A stretch of DNA of 64,000 nucleotides from Ustulina deusta (taxonomy: Eukaryota; Ascomycota; Sordariomycetes; Xylariales; Xylariaceae), in NCBI GenBank assembly GCA_023159155.1, contig JAJNNX010000001.1:1364001-1428000 (forward strand). Reading direction: 5' to 3'. Below the pieces are notes generated by a model. It was not told the DNA's origin and did not search any database. It saw only the letters and a list, made by a program, of their open reading frames with translations. The translations under genes and the position numbers were made by a program. The stretch's first letter is position 1. Each line of letters starts with the position of its first letter. This document shows positions 34,274 to 46,651 of the stretch, piece after piece.

Positions 34274-36674
34274 TCATTCGTCGCCCTCGCCCTCGTCCTC
34301 GTCTTCGTCATCCGAATCGAGATCCATGTTTAGATGCACGCTCTCATCATCGCTGGTGTCGGTTTCGCCATCTTGGGGGCGAGATGCGAATGCAACAGTA
34401 GCAGTCTTGCCTGCGGCAGTGTCCGAGTGGGCCGGCTCGGTGCCTGCCATCGACGGCTTTGTAGCGTCCATCTCGACCCGTTTCGAGAGGCTGATTTCTG
34501 CAGTCGCATCCTCGTTTTTCCGCTTCAGGGAGCCCGTGGATGTGGAGGGGGGCTCCACGACTGTCGTCTCCGACTCTGACTGGACCTTTGTTTGCGACGG
34601 GTGTGTGAGGAAGGGAGTCTGGATCGTCTCGGCGCTACGCGTAGGAATAGGACTAGATGCCTTGAACTGGATGGTTGGCGCCGGGGCTGCGGATGCGCTC
34701 GGGAATTGGGTGTCGAAGTCCTGTCCAAATGAGAATCCGTTGGTCTTGGACCCTGTCTGGATTTCGTCTTCTTCTATGGCCATCGCGTCATCTGTTTCCA
34801 TGAATTCATTAGACGGCCCCGTAGCCATGGGCCGGAAGTTGAAGCGTAGGACTTCTACGCTTTCGTCGTGGGGAAACTGCTGCGTGAGGTATGGTAGGAT
34901 GACTTGGATCGTGCGCCCGCTCCGGTCCCGAGCTGGATGGAGTATGCTTGCTACCTGTGCATATCTGTTGCGACCAAGAATCGCTGCCTTGAGCATCTGG
35001 GACCGTAATGAAGAGGGAATGTATTGTTGCGGTAAGTGGCTGAAAAGTGTAGTTAATAACGTCTCGGCTGCGCTGAGGTGCACAGGACCGAGCGAAACGG
35101 ATATCATGTCGTCTTGTGATTTGCCGGGGAGAAATGCATCGGCGTTCTGAGAAATTGTTTTGGGTTTCTGTCCATTCTGTAATATAGAAGAACTTTGCGG
35201 TTTGGGTTTCGGTAGATAGCCGGCTGCTCCCAGTAGATCGCGACAACAACACTTTATGAGGAGACCAAGGCTCTCGACAGTAAACCTGGGGAGCGTGGGT
35301 CCACACAAATGAAGTATTTCTTTCATTAAAATAAAAGCGGTCGTTCGCGCGTGGGGTAGCCGATATGTAGACTGCAGAATCCGCAGAATCTGTTCCAAAG
35401 TCTCCTGAGCCAACGGAATGTAGTTCTTTTCTAACCTCTGGATCAATGCAAGATGCATCCTCATGGCAGCGATTTGAATGTCGGGAAACACTGTCCACAA
35501 CTCATCTCTTTCCTCCCTCCCGATCGCAGAATTCATTCCCAAATCAGGCCGTTCCTTGCTAGAACATGGTGGTTTGATTGAAGATATTCTCGAAACAACA
35601 TCCGCTATCGCGGTGATTGGGATGGTAACAGCTGCTCGAGTGTGACAGCGAAGATATTCTGCAATGAAGTCGAGCAAAGCAACGATCCGCTCACCTCCAG
35701 CCTGTACACCGACCCAGCGAGGAAATTGATCAAAATCTTCATTGCCACCCTGAGGTTCAGCATCGATGTTAACTGGTTGGGGCTTGTAACCAATAGTTGA
35801 CTCCCAGGTTTCCTGTACAGCTCTAAAAACTTGATCGGCTGTGGAATGCAGCGTCTTGACAAGCTCTTCGACATGCTTGGTCCACTCGGTAGAATCTGCA
35901 CCTTTCGCCGCCGTCATGTGAAACCGGATCGCCAAGCGTCGACTGCTCGCCTGTAGCGTAACTGGGATCAAGACGTTGTCTGAAATAGTCGGGACCAAAA
36001 AAGGCCGCACTTCGGCCTTGAATTTCCCAGAAAACTGTCTCAGAGTAGTAGGGTGAAGTGGGATCAAAGCCGAAATCGCCTCGAAGATGGTCTCAACAAG
36101 ACTATAAGGAGCTTTCCCTACTTTGCTGGAGGCAGGTGGCTTGAGTATCCGTAGACACGCTGTTACAAATCCAGATAAAGAGGGCGTGACAATCTCCCGT
36201 ACCAGAGTTGGGTACCCATGCATCAACGTGAAGATCTTGGTGAGCGTCACGATATATAATTCTTTGGTGATGGCAGGATCTTTTTTCTAATTGGTGTCAG
36301 CTTCTTCTTGCAGTTCCAAGAGACGGTAGTACTTTAGGACGCACCTGTATTGCAGAAATCAATCCGTTCACCCAGGGTCCAGATATTCGGAGGCATTCCC
36401 AGCCCCCGCTCTCGACGACTGCCTTCACTAAAGCCGCTCCAACGAAACGACCTTGACACGTCCTCCCGTTGAGGAGGCTAGTCATCTGAGTTTTTAACTT
36501 GAGAACTAATCCAGAAGCCTCAGAAGAAGGTTCCAAAGGCCGGGAGAGAGGTTCCTGACAACGCCCTACATCCTTCAGAAGGATTGGCAAGAGAGGTGGC
36601 AATTGCTCGATCTTGGTTGATGTCAACCTTCGGCAGATGCTCCGGAGCTCGGGTGGTAAAGTAACAAGCGCCAT
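34274..36674 (-). CDS. rix1: Pre-rRNA-processing protein RIX1
   Basis: Two exons on the minus strand, 36674-36345 and 36286-34274, with a 58-nt intron (GTGCGT ... AATTAG, phase 0), give 780 aa. Yeast Rix1 is 763 aa. The start MALVTLPPELRSICRRLTS and the N-terminal helical repeats (GRFVGAALVKAVVESGGWECL; KELYIVTLTKIFTLMHGYP) match the RIX1/PELP1 family. The centre is long alpha-helical repeat, with HARTTAFILMKEILHLCG typical. The C-terminus is disordered and ends in an acidic tail (DSDDEDEDEGEGDE). The protein is the scaffold of the Rix1-Ipi1-Ipi3 complex, which recruits the Rea1/Mdn1 ATPase to pre-60S ribosomes and is needed for ITS2 processing in the nucleolus and nucleoplasm. It is divergent from the YPP1 gene across 1.25 kb. 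Confidence 0.93.
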
Positions 36675-37921
36675 TGAGGAATGACACGACGAGTGCCGCA
36701 GGAAAACCTCTGTCTCTCAAGATTAAATACTGCTGTCTTTCGGAGATGTCGGCTGCTGGTTGGTGAATCACCCAACACAACAATTCAACCGTTCACTCGA
36801 GATATATCGGGAATCGTGTGCAAGTAGAAGGTGAAACTTGGCGATGAACGTAATAACTCCAGAAAATTATATCCTGACGAGAACAAATAAAAGTAGTCAT
36901 CGGGCCTCGACTCTTTATGGTAATTATATGGATAAAAAAATCTATCGCCATATAGGAGGACACAATATCTCCTGGTATGTCACGTTAAGGGTACTTCATT
37001 GAGATGGATTCGAGCTTGAATTTTCTAAGCCAGATTTTGGTCCTTGCATATCGATACCATAGATTATGCAAATAAGCTATAGGTACTAAATCTTCAGTTA
37101 ATACCTAGGTACGTACAGCCCATTGTGGCTTGATCGCTCGGCCCGAGCTAGGTACCTGGCTTAGGATAGATTGGTCCTGTAGTACCGATAGAGCTAGTGG
37201 AGCTGCCTCCCAAGACCCAACATCCAGGGAGGTAGGTCATTAAGGTAGGTAACACCGTATGGAGGCTTCTGGTGAGTATCTTAATACCTATGCCTACCTA
37301 CCTAAGGTGATTCTTCCGACTTCTGGCAACGACACACCTATCCACCGGAGAAATGATATACTTACAAGACACAAGGAGATCTATAAATGAGGTGTATGAA
37401 TGATGTAGATACCTAGGTACCGAGATGAACAATCATTTAGAAAATGTATACCTAATTATTCGCTAAGGATCTAGGTTATATCAGCAAAAAGAATACCTCC
37501 TACCTGGTAAGTCCCTAGGTAGGTAGTGCACTAGATACATACCTTTTAGCCTCATTTAACAATTTATACGCTAGACATATTTTGGCAATACCTACTAAGT
37601 AGCCGATAAGTGGACCGGGCAGTATACTAACAATTGTACAAGACGATGACATCGCGCACGCAACCTCTTGCCATATTTACAGGGATTCGCCTCTGCCGCA
37701 CCCGCTTCCCCTGTAACTAGTGTGTAGCTAGGTATGGGTGCAGCTAAGATATGATTTGTTGTTTTGACATTCTAGACATTAACGTCCTTCTCTTTGCGTC
37801 CTCGCCTTACTCCTTACTCTCTCCTATCATTCATACTCGAGATGATTTCGCAAACTCCAATTGATTAATTACGTGACAGTCCAGAACTTGGGAAGACCTA
37901 GCTGGACAGCCAGTTGCCAGG
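36675..37921. promoter_or_regulatory. Divergent RIX1/YPP1 upstream region rich in TACCTAGGTA
   Basis: No gene is seen. The palindrome TACCTAGGTA occurs at 37102-37111 and 37410-37419. Partial copies such as CCTAGGTA, CTACCTACCTA and GGTAGGTA are scattered between about 37140 and 37600. The same words occur elsewhere in intergenic DNA here, so they may be compositional. The last 300 bp probably contain the YPP1 core promoter. Confidence 0.45.
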
Positions 37922-40900
37922 ATGAGTGTACGTTCCGATATCGTGATAGGGGCATCTTTCTGCTCGCTGCTAACCAGGGCCCTCGTGCCAGAACCCGGTC
38001 AAGGCGGCTCAGTACCTAAGCAGATTGGAGGACGCGAGGTGCGAAGGAAGATGGGATGAGGTACCGGAACTGGTTCGCAAGGTGCGCAAGCATGCCAGCG
38101 ATCGAGCTTGTACGATGTTTTGGCCCCCTCTTCACTCCCGCGAACCCAAGGTCGGCTGACAAGTCGGTGCAATCCTAGGCCTTACCACCGCCGTCGAAGC
38201 TGAATATGCTGTCTTCAAAGCTTCCCAGAAACGAACGGCTGATTCGAAGCCTGCGGCCGCCGTCACCACCGACCTCGATGCTGGACGGTTACTGCCCGCG
38301 TTACTCCAAGTTATCGACACCGAACGTACATATCCCCAAGATAGATTTCAAGCCCAAGTGTGCCTGGGTTGGTTGCATTGGACCGTGGGCGAGCATGACC
38401 AAGTTCCAGCCCGGTTACCCACCGATCAAGAAAAAGAGCTCCTGCCACTGAACCAACCCGATGCTGTATCAGAATGGACGCGCGTCTGTGCTCTCAAGGC
38501 CACATATCTCCAGGCCGACTGTCTTTCTCGGGACAATAAGACGGTCGAGGCGCTTGGTGTCTTCCGAGGCGCCTTGGCGTTCTTATCACATGTTTGGAGC
38601 GGCCAAAAGGGTCGCGCGCAGATACAGTTTTGGGCCGAGCTCTTTCTCACCGACTATTGCATGCTGCAAGCCCAAGCGCTACAGAGAGGTGAAAAGAGTC
38701 TCGAGGATGATGATTCCCTGATTCCCTTCCGCTCGTGGGCCAAATTTTGGGAAGCAACTAGGACACAGGGTGCTCCTCTCGTGGGTGGCTGTGGCTTCCC
38801 TGGCGCAGTACCGCGGAGAAGGGTTTGGAACGAGTACTACGCAGCCGTTTCGAGCATTCTCCAACAAGATCTACCGCTTCCCACGGGATATGTGGGCAAC
38901 GTTACGAGTGAGTCCTCCGCTCGTAATCAGCTCCAAACAGAGTTGAAGAAAGTCGAGACTGCGTACGAGGCTCTTCTTCTTAGTGAGACTACCTTCCCTC
39001 GAGCCGATGAGAAGAGAGAAGAAGTCGAGAATTTTGTTTCCAGAGTGATGACAAACTGGAGTGTCTCGGTCAGCCGCGATTGGCATGAACATGACATTGG
39101 ACCCGGTGGTAAAGATGGCCTTAGCCGCGGTGTGTTGGACCTTCTATACCGTGCGGCAACCAAAACCTTCCACTCCACCGCCATCCTCCGATATCTCTTC
39201 ACCGTCCACCTAGCTGTCGCCGAGTTTGATCTAGCTTTTCATGCGTTTAACTCATACATGGAAATTGTTAAAAAAGGGAAAGCCCGCGTTGACAAAACCG
39301 GCCATCTTGAACCGAGTCTGGATGATGATGCGACGGTTTTGGAAACCGTCTCCCAGGCCATAATCGCTTTGTGCAAGTATGGTTTCCAGGATGCTGCTAA
39401 AACAGCTCGCGATCTGGGTGTTGAGTTGGAAGCAATGCTCCAGAAATTGCCCCCGCCACTACTTAATAATGGTGTGAGCATCTCCACAGTGGATGAGGAG
39501 AACGGAAATGGTGTTGTTCTTCATCCTAGAATCCCTGCTCGCGTTTACGCTTTGGCCTGGCAAGCTATTGGTTTATCAGAAGCCCGCTGGTCTCGGGTAA
39601 CTTTTGACGCAGCTGTGAGGGTTGACCTTCAGACAAAAGCTATTCGAAGTCTCCAAAAATCACTGTCACCAGAAATCGGCAATCCTACAGATATCCGATC
39701 TTTGTTTACTCTAAGCCTCTTGCTAGCGGAGCAAAGAGAATTAACTGCGGCTATTGACATTGTGAAGGCTGCATTGCTATCTACTAACAAGTCATCAGAA
39801 CAAAAAGTCGAGACTCGCCCATATTGGCGTGAGAGATCTCTAATACCACTATGGCATCTCTTGGCACTTCTTCTTAGTGCTAGGCAAGATTACACGATGG
39901 CAGCACGTGCGTGTGAAGCGGCATTCGAGCAGTTCAATGACCCGGAAGTGCTGTTTGGATCGCACACGTTGCAAGGCTCATTTCGAAGCGAACATCTTAA
40001 CGAGGCTGAAGCTCGGAACGACAAAGTATATCCTCATGGCCTTGTAGATGAGATGGATGACCTCGAAAAGGAGGGCATAATCGAGGTGAAAATGACACAG
40101 CTTGCAATTCTGGAGCTACTAGAAGGACCGGAAGTTGCAGTCAATGCAAGCCAGGAGCTCCTTATTCTGTACACCCGGCTATTTGGACCAATGCAATCAA
40201 CGACCCTCACCATGATATCAAAGCCACCTGAGGCTCCTAAAAGCTCAGCTGGTACTCTTCGAAGTATCAGAGGGAGCATCTTTGGCAACAAGTCAGACAA
40301 AGGCGCCAGCCAGTCGAGAAGGAGAAGCATTCTAAGTAGCGAAAAGCCTACCCTTCCGTCAGAAAGACCCCAAACAACTCAACTCGTCATGGGCCACTCT
40401 GCTGTGGCGCCAACCATAGAAATCACCAAGGAAAACGGCGGGGCTGGCGAGTCAACACGGCCTACAAGTGTTCGTGGGCGGCGTATCGAATCAACGCGGC
40501 GAAACAGTTTGAAGAAACGAGATGGCAGTGTCCAGCAACATCGTGCACAGAGTAGTAACAGCGCGCCGCATGAGTCCACCGTTGTGGACGGCGAAGCCTA
40601 TTTTACGCCAGACGGTGCGACGACCACTGACCAACAAGGTTCCTTCGGATGGAGCAGTAGAAATAGTAGTACTAGCCCGCAATCGTCTTCCAAAGGTCGG
40701 GGTCTATTGCGATTCGATTCATCTGTCCCTTCAGTCAAGGGATCAATAAGTGGATCTGATCTGCCAGCCTTGGACGCATTGTCTTCGCCGAGCCCTTTGC
40801 CAGCAATAAAATTTCCTGAAGGTCAAATCGAACGACAGCGGCGAACAATGCTAATCAAGGTGTGGTTGATGATCGCCTCATTTTATAGACGTTCCAAGAT

Positions 40901-41743
40901 GTATGGTGACGCTGGAGATGCGATCCACGAGGCCAAGAAATTGGCAGATAGCCTGGAAGTTGAAATATCCAAGGATATCAGTGGTTCCGTAACTCAGAGG
41001 AACCCAGGCTGGGGTGGTAAAGTGTGTCTCGAGGAACTTCGAGGTGATGTGGAAACTGAGGTGAGACCTGTAGTCGACTGAGTATTGAGCGTTTGATTAA
41101 CAATATATAGATGGGTCTCCTCGCTCTCGATGAAGGTATGCCCTATATCGCCAGAGCTTACTTCGAGGAAGCTTTGATGCATTATCCAGATCACCCATCT
41201 GCCATTGTTGGGCTATCCAACATTCTACTAGACATATACACCGAAGACCTTCTGCCACCTCCCGCGATTCCTAGCATAACTGGGGAACTAGCCCAAGGAG
41301 AAACCTTCAACAATACAACCAAGGCCAAAAAGTCAACCCGAGAGAAAATGAGGACTTCCCATCTTCAACTGACCACACCTTTAGGTCTTGGGGGCGATGC
41401 ACATCAGGATGTGGTGGCATCTAATACTGAGAGGATGCAGTTTCCTCCCCAACAAACATCGGAGTTCCCAGCTACAGATGAGCTCCCTGCTCCGTATAAG
41501 GCAAATTCATTACCAATTATTGATCGCCTGGCTGCGCGAGACCGAGCATACGGGCTCTTGTCTGGTCTGACTAAGCTGGGTAAAGGATGGAACTATTCAG
41601 ATGCTTGGTTCGCCCTAGCTAGGGCACATGAGGAGAGCGGACAGCCTGACAAAGCCAAAGAGGCATTATGGTGGTGCGTCGAGCTTGAAGAAGGAATGGG
41701 CGTCCGCGAGTGGCATTGTGTCGGTGTTGGGTACTCACTCTAG
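37922..41743 (+). CDS. ypp1: YPP1/TTC7-type TPR protein (filamentation protein Rhf1-like)
   Basis: Four exons, 37922-37927, 37992-38109, 38179-41060 and 41111-41743, are all in phase and give 1212 aa. The first coding exon is only six bases (Met-Ser) before GTACGT; the frame resumes at NPVKAAQYLSRLEDARCEG. TPR-type helical pairs are visible (YPQDRFQAQVCLGWLHWTVG; IRSLFTLSLLLAEQRELTAA; MGLLALDEGMPYIARAYFEE; WFALARAHEESGQPDKAKEA). Residues about 625-815 are a low-complexity Ser/Arg-rich, probably phosphorylated region. The end, ALWWCVELEEG...GVGYSL, is the usual family C-terminus. Ypp1/TTC7 scaffolds the plasma-membrane PI4-kinase Stt4 with Efr3, controlling PI4P supply and polarised growth. 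Each intron is required to keep conserved sequence continuous. The tiny first exon is the weakest element. Confidence 0.9.
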
Positions 41744-43306
41744 ATCCACACATGTCATGGTTATATCACTACCGAGGCGGCACATTTTCTCATGCTCCTA
41801 TACCAGTCAACTCTGTGCCTCTTAGGGTATACGACTAGACATAATTCCGAGGAGAACCGCTACCCATCGAATCTTCCGTCATCAGGTATATGTCACGATT
41901 ATTTTCGTCACAACCTTTGCACTGCGTCAGACAGCATGAAGCTAGCATGAGTATTGTTCTAGACCTGACGATGATACCCCCACTACGCAATCTGATTCCC
42001 TGCACGTATTATAAGACACGTAATCAATGTAGAGACTTAGTTCGGTTTTCACAAGATGACTTCACAATCGCGGATATTGAGACAACGTTGGCTCTGGCGT
42101 CTGACTTGCCAAAATACACCCCCATGCATATGCAACTTAGCATCAAGAGACTACCATCCACTCCTAAATCTTGTGACAGCCTACCCTAAAATAGCACCAG
42201 GCGCGGGCTGGAAGGCTTGGGAGACTGACATGATGAAAGTGCTCACATACGACTTCTTCCATTGAATAACTAGCTTCTCACTACCTACTCTCTGGGTCGC
42301 AAAGTTTTATTCCCACAAAACCTGCTATCGCATTTCCGCTTCTGCCAAGCAGAAAGTAAGTTAACGCTTAAGCATACCCAAAGCTTGTCTCGGCCTTCAT
42401 TATAGCAGTGCACATTCTATAGGTTACCACGCGGATATAGATCCTCGCTAGGCGCCAAACATTTAAGTTTTCTATACGAACTGTTGTCTAAATAAGAACA
42501 TCATTGCATGCACCTCGAAACTCAAAAGCAATGTCTGGGACCATGATCCTTACCTACGTCTAAGCTCTGGACTTAGCCATATCAGGACCTGAACGGATGG
42601 TGCGAAAAGCTTGAGTACTAGCTCAGCCTTGGCATTTGTTAGGCCGAGCCGTGTCCTTGGTCCTGGTTTTGTCTGGCCCTATGTCAATTTCGATGACGGT
42701 AAAATGAACCGAACTCGATACGACTGGCATGCAAGTCTCCTCTTGCACGATATACTACAACGCTTTCGCTATCCCTTATGGCGGGCACGCCAGGCCTCAC
42801 TCTCAGCCTACTCACCTCGCCTGTGAGGACCTTTCGTCGTCATTACAGCAGCGTTCTCGTGTGAGTCAAGGAGGGTGATCCCCGTTTGCACAATATTACG
42901 ACCAACCCTCAAATTCATGTGAGTTGCAGACCTGAAGGCTAGCAAGTCTACCTTTGTACGGTGGATATTGATGATGTATTCACCTAATCAACGAATTGCG
43001 TAGAGCTTGCGAATGAGATATGACTGTCGTCAAGCGGACTCAAATCACATGTCAGTGGCTTGTAAACGACGTGGGAGGATAGCATGTTGCAAGAGGGGAG
43101 AACAATGTCAACTATTACCAGAGGACTTGAGAACATAAATACGGCCACTTTCCCACCTCTGGTTCTTCTTCTCTCGTTTGTTCTACAGGCAGCTTCGAAC
43201 AGAACTTTCGAAAGGTCTTCGAATAATCATCTCTACTATACTCCCAAAGTATTTTACCCGATCTACATCGTTATATAACCTTCACGACTACTACATTCTC
43301 GCCAAT
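41744..43306. other. Intergenic between YPP1 and the repeat-peptide gene
   Basis: About 1.56 kb. Frames at 41890-42189 and 42611-42826 (+) have no recognisable domain. A TTATATAA at 43271-43278 lies about 30 bases before the next ATG and could be a TATA box or leader sequence. Confidence 0.55.
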
Positions 43307-44377
43307 ATGCAAGTCACCAAGTCCCTCCTCGCAGCGGTGCTGATGCTCGGCCCCACCGTTCTTGCGAACCCAATTGCGGCGCCGCTTGAGGTGAGTTACT
43401 CAATGGGAAAGCTCGTCAGGGGAGACAGCCATTCCCAACCCAATCCCTCCCAGTATCCATCCGTATACCTCTTCCATATCCCTTAGGGTTTTTTTTTTTT
43501 TCAGCAACATGTCATTTGTTACTAACCACATCAATCCTCTCAGGGTGGTTCTCAGCTCGCTCAGCGTGGTGAGCCCAACGCCGGCATCAAGGGTAATGGC
43601 GATGACCGCAAACACCACCATCACCACCATCACCACCACCATCGCCCCGGCGGTCACCGCAACGGTCGCCCCTATTATAAGCGGGATGACGGCGATGATG
43701 ACCCCGAGAAACGGGACGACGGTGATGACACCCCCGAGAAACGGGATGACGGTGATGAAATTTATCCCAATAAATCGGATGACGGTGGTGATAATGGCCG
43801 CGGGAAATGGGATGATGGTGCTGAGAATGGCTCCCAGAAACGGGATGACGGTGATGATACCCCCGAGAAACGGGATGACGGTGATGACACCCCCGAGAAA
43901 CGGGATGACGGTGATGACACCCCCGAGAAACGGGACGAAAGCTCTGGCTCTGGCTCTGGCTCTGGCGGCTACAGAGGCTCCGGAGGCGGAAGCGGAAGTT
44001 CTGGCTCTGGCTCTGGCGGCTACAGAGGTTCCGGAGGCTCTGGCTCTGGCTCTGGCGGCTACAGGGGTTCCGGAGGCGGAAGCGGAAGTTCTGGCTCTGG
44101 TGGAGGATATGGTGGAGGACGTGGAGGACATGGAGGACATGGAGGCCGATGCTATTGGCGAGGCGGATCTGGAAGCCACGGAGGTCACGGAGGCCACGGC
44201 AGTGGCGGCTATGGCGGTGGCGGTTATGGCAGTGGCGGTTATGGCAGTGGCGGCTCTGGAAGTGGCGGCTATGGCAGTGGCAGCTACGGAGGCGGCTCTG
44301 GCAGTGGCGGCTATGGCAGCGGCAGCTACGGAGGAGGCTCTGGCAGTGGCGGCTATGGCAGTGGTGGCCGTGGATGA
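43307..44377 (+). CDS. Secreted kexin-processed repeat-peptide precursor (KEP-like)
   Basis: Two exons, 43307-43390 and 43544-44377, with a 153-nt intron (GTGAGT; branch-like ACTAAC; CTCTCAG; phase 0), give 305 aa. Exon 1 encodes a signal peptide (MQVTKSLLAAVLMLGPTVLA). Exon 2 encodes, in order: a short linker; ten consecutive histidines; eight tandem acidic units; and about 150 residues of Gly/Ser/Tyr repeats with one Cys. The core unit is KRDDGDDTPE. Seven Lys-Arg sites, at 43679, 43709, 43739, 43838, 43868, 43898 and 43928, would let Kex2 release octapeptides DDGDDTPE (four copies) and DDGDDDPE (one). This plan matches fungal kexin-processed precursors such as Ustilago Rep1 and dikaritin precursors, though the peptide itself is unfamiliar. 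Exon 2 has no Met and is overlapped by long decoy frames on both strands. Function unknown. Confidence 0.82.
43679..43927 (+). repeat. Eight tandem 30/33-bp units encoding KRDDGDDTPE-type peptides
   Basis: Units start at 43679, 43709, 43739, 43772, 43805, 43838, 43868 and 43898. Units 1, 2 and 6-8 are 30 bp; units 3-5 are 33 bp and diverged, with KR replaced by KS in unit 4 and KW in unit 5. Units 6-8 are almost identical in DNA, pointing to recent copying or homogenisation. Confidence 0.92.
43934..44374 (+). repeat. Gly/Ser/Tyr-coding low-complexity repeats
   Basis: C-terminal part of the repeat-peptide gene. Three longer copies around GSGSGGYRGSGG are followed by GGHGGHGG and then by GSGGYGSGSYGG-type units. 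Glycine-rich secreted proteins and wall proteins share this composition. GC-rich and free of stops in several frames, which explains the decoy ORFs. Confidence 0.85.
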
Positions 44378-44405
44378 GGCTCCGGCAATGGTGGCCACTG
44401 ATCAT

Positions 44406-44550
44406 GAACATGGAACATGATTATGACGAGACTGGGGACGTGTGCTTGGTGGATTAATGTTAATGCAATGTGGTCTGTACATGAGCACGATCATGGTGAG
44501 ACCGAGGATATACTGCTTGGTGGATTAATGGTAATGTAATGTGGTACTCG
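44406..44550. repeat. 71-bp imperfect tandem duplication
   Basis: TGCTTGGTGGATTAATG starts at 44443 and again at 44514. Both copies continue with closely similar sequence and are preceded by related GAGAC(T/C)G(G/A)GGA sequence. The duplication lies just 3' of the repeat-peptide stop, probably in its 3' UTR. Confidence 0.7.
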
Positions 44551-45224
44551 TGTACACTACGAGAGAGTATCCAGCTGTTCCGTCTGCTTGCACGTTTACA
44601 TCGCCCTTGCAAGGAAGTGACATGAGCTAATCCAAGTGATACAGGGACATGGTCAGTCCTATTAAAAGTCCTATCGCTTGATCACTTCCAGCAACGTGGG
44701 GGCTTTGGTGCCGGGTACTTACTTACTTGTAGGTCGTTGTCCCCACCGGGTTGGTTAGGTGGTACAACACTGAGTTGTAGCGACTGGAAATATCCGGAAT
44801 AAACCGCTAAATACACGCTAGAAAAATGGTGGAAATACTCCTGGAAGGAGTAAGGATGTTGCGTTGCGTTGCCGGGAAGGTTCACAAAGGGGGTATCGAT
44901 TGCTGGAGGTACTTAAGGTAATTAATTGTTGGCGGCACACGTGATAGCAAGCACCACCCCCAGCTTTCCGCAGTTTTCTGTCTGACTCGGCCAACTCTGC
45001 ACTACGCCTTCTTCTTCATCCACCCAAAACACACAACTTGAATACATGAGATGAGAGACAATTCGTCTTTTTTATTTATTTTTATGGTGAAAGGGTCGCT
45101 GAGCGGATAAGATAATCTTCATTGCTTTCCCCCCATCGGTTTCGCTTATATTTCCCCGCATTTTCGCTCTTCTTCTAGTTTCAATTCCACCTGCTATTTT
45201 TCCCCTCTGCGGAGGGACGGGCTG

Positions 45225-45270
45225 AGGAAGAAAAAAAAGAAAAAAAAAAAAGGTAAAAAGAAAAAGCAAT
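45225..45270. repeat. A-rich tract upstream of NTM1
   Basis: Near-homopolymeric A with scattered G, ending 7 bases before the NTM1 start codon. It would give an A-rich leader or act as a nucleosome-poor promoter element. Confidence 0.7.
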
Positions 45271-45276
45271 AATAAT

Positions 45277-46430
<1,154 letters not shown>

Positions 46431-46651
46431 CACATAGTGGACATGGTGAAACCCGGAGCATGGTACTGTCCGGGGCGCCGGTAGTCGTCTCATGAGTACC
46501 TAGTGTATAGTGTATATCCATGCAAAGTGAACCAGTCACATATCAGAAGGCACCAAACCCAGGTCCTTGCCCATGAAATAACACACATGGCTATGCATGT
46601 AATCATTCCTCTTGTGGGCTGTAAACACTCTCTCGGTGCCCGTAGTTCTTC

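Larger units (their letters stand above)
44378..45276. other. Intergenic between the repeat-peptide gene and NTM1
   Basis: About 900 bp. It starts with a seven-codon in-frame extension of the glycine-rich reading frame, then a 71-bp imperfect duplication, and ends in an A-rich tract (about 45225-45270) just before the NTM1 start. No gene seen. Confidence 0.6.

Noticed and set aside
34326..35150. 274-aa plus-strand frame opposite RIX1
   Set aside because: Antisense shadow of a well-supported conserved gene; no domain of its own.
43400..44398. Minus-strand frames of 332 and 274 aa across the same locus
   Set aside because: Long only because the GC-rich repeats lack stop codons in several frames; Ala/Thr/Ile or His/Arg/Ser low-complexity products with no signal or domain.
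43509..44420. 303-aa plus-strand frame rich in MTPPRNGMTV repeats
   Set aside because: It is a shifted reading of the same tandem repeats, has no signal peptide continuity with exon 1, and starts inside the intron. The frame reached by splicing gives a signal peptide and regular Lys-Arg spacing.
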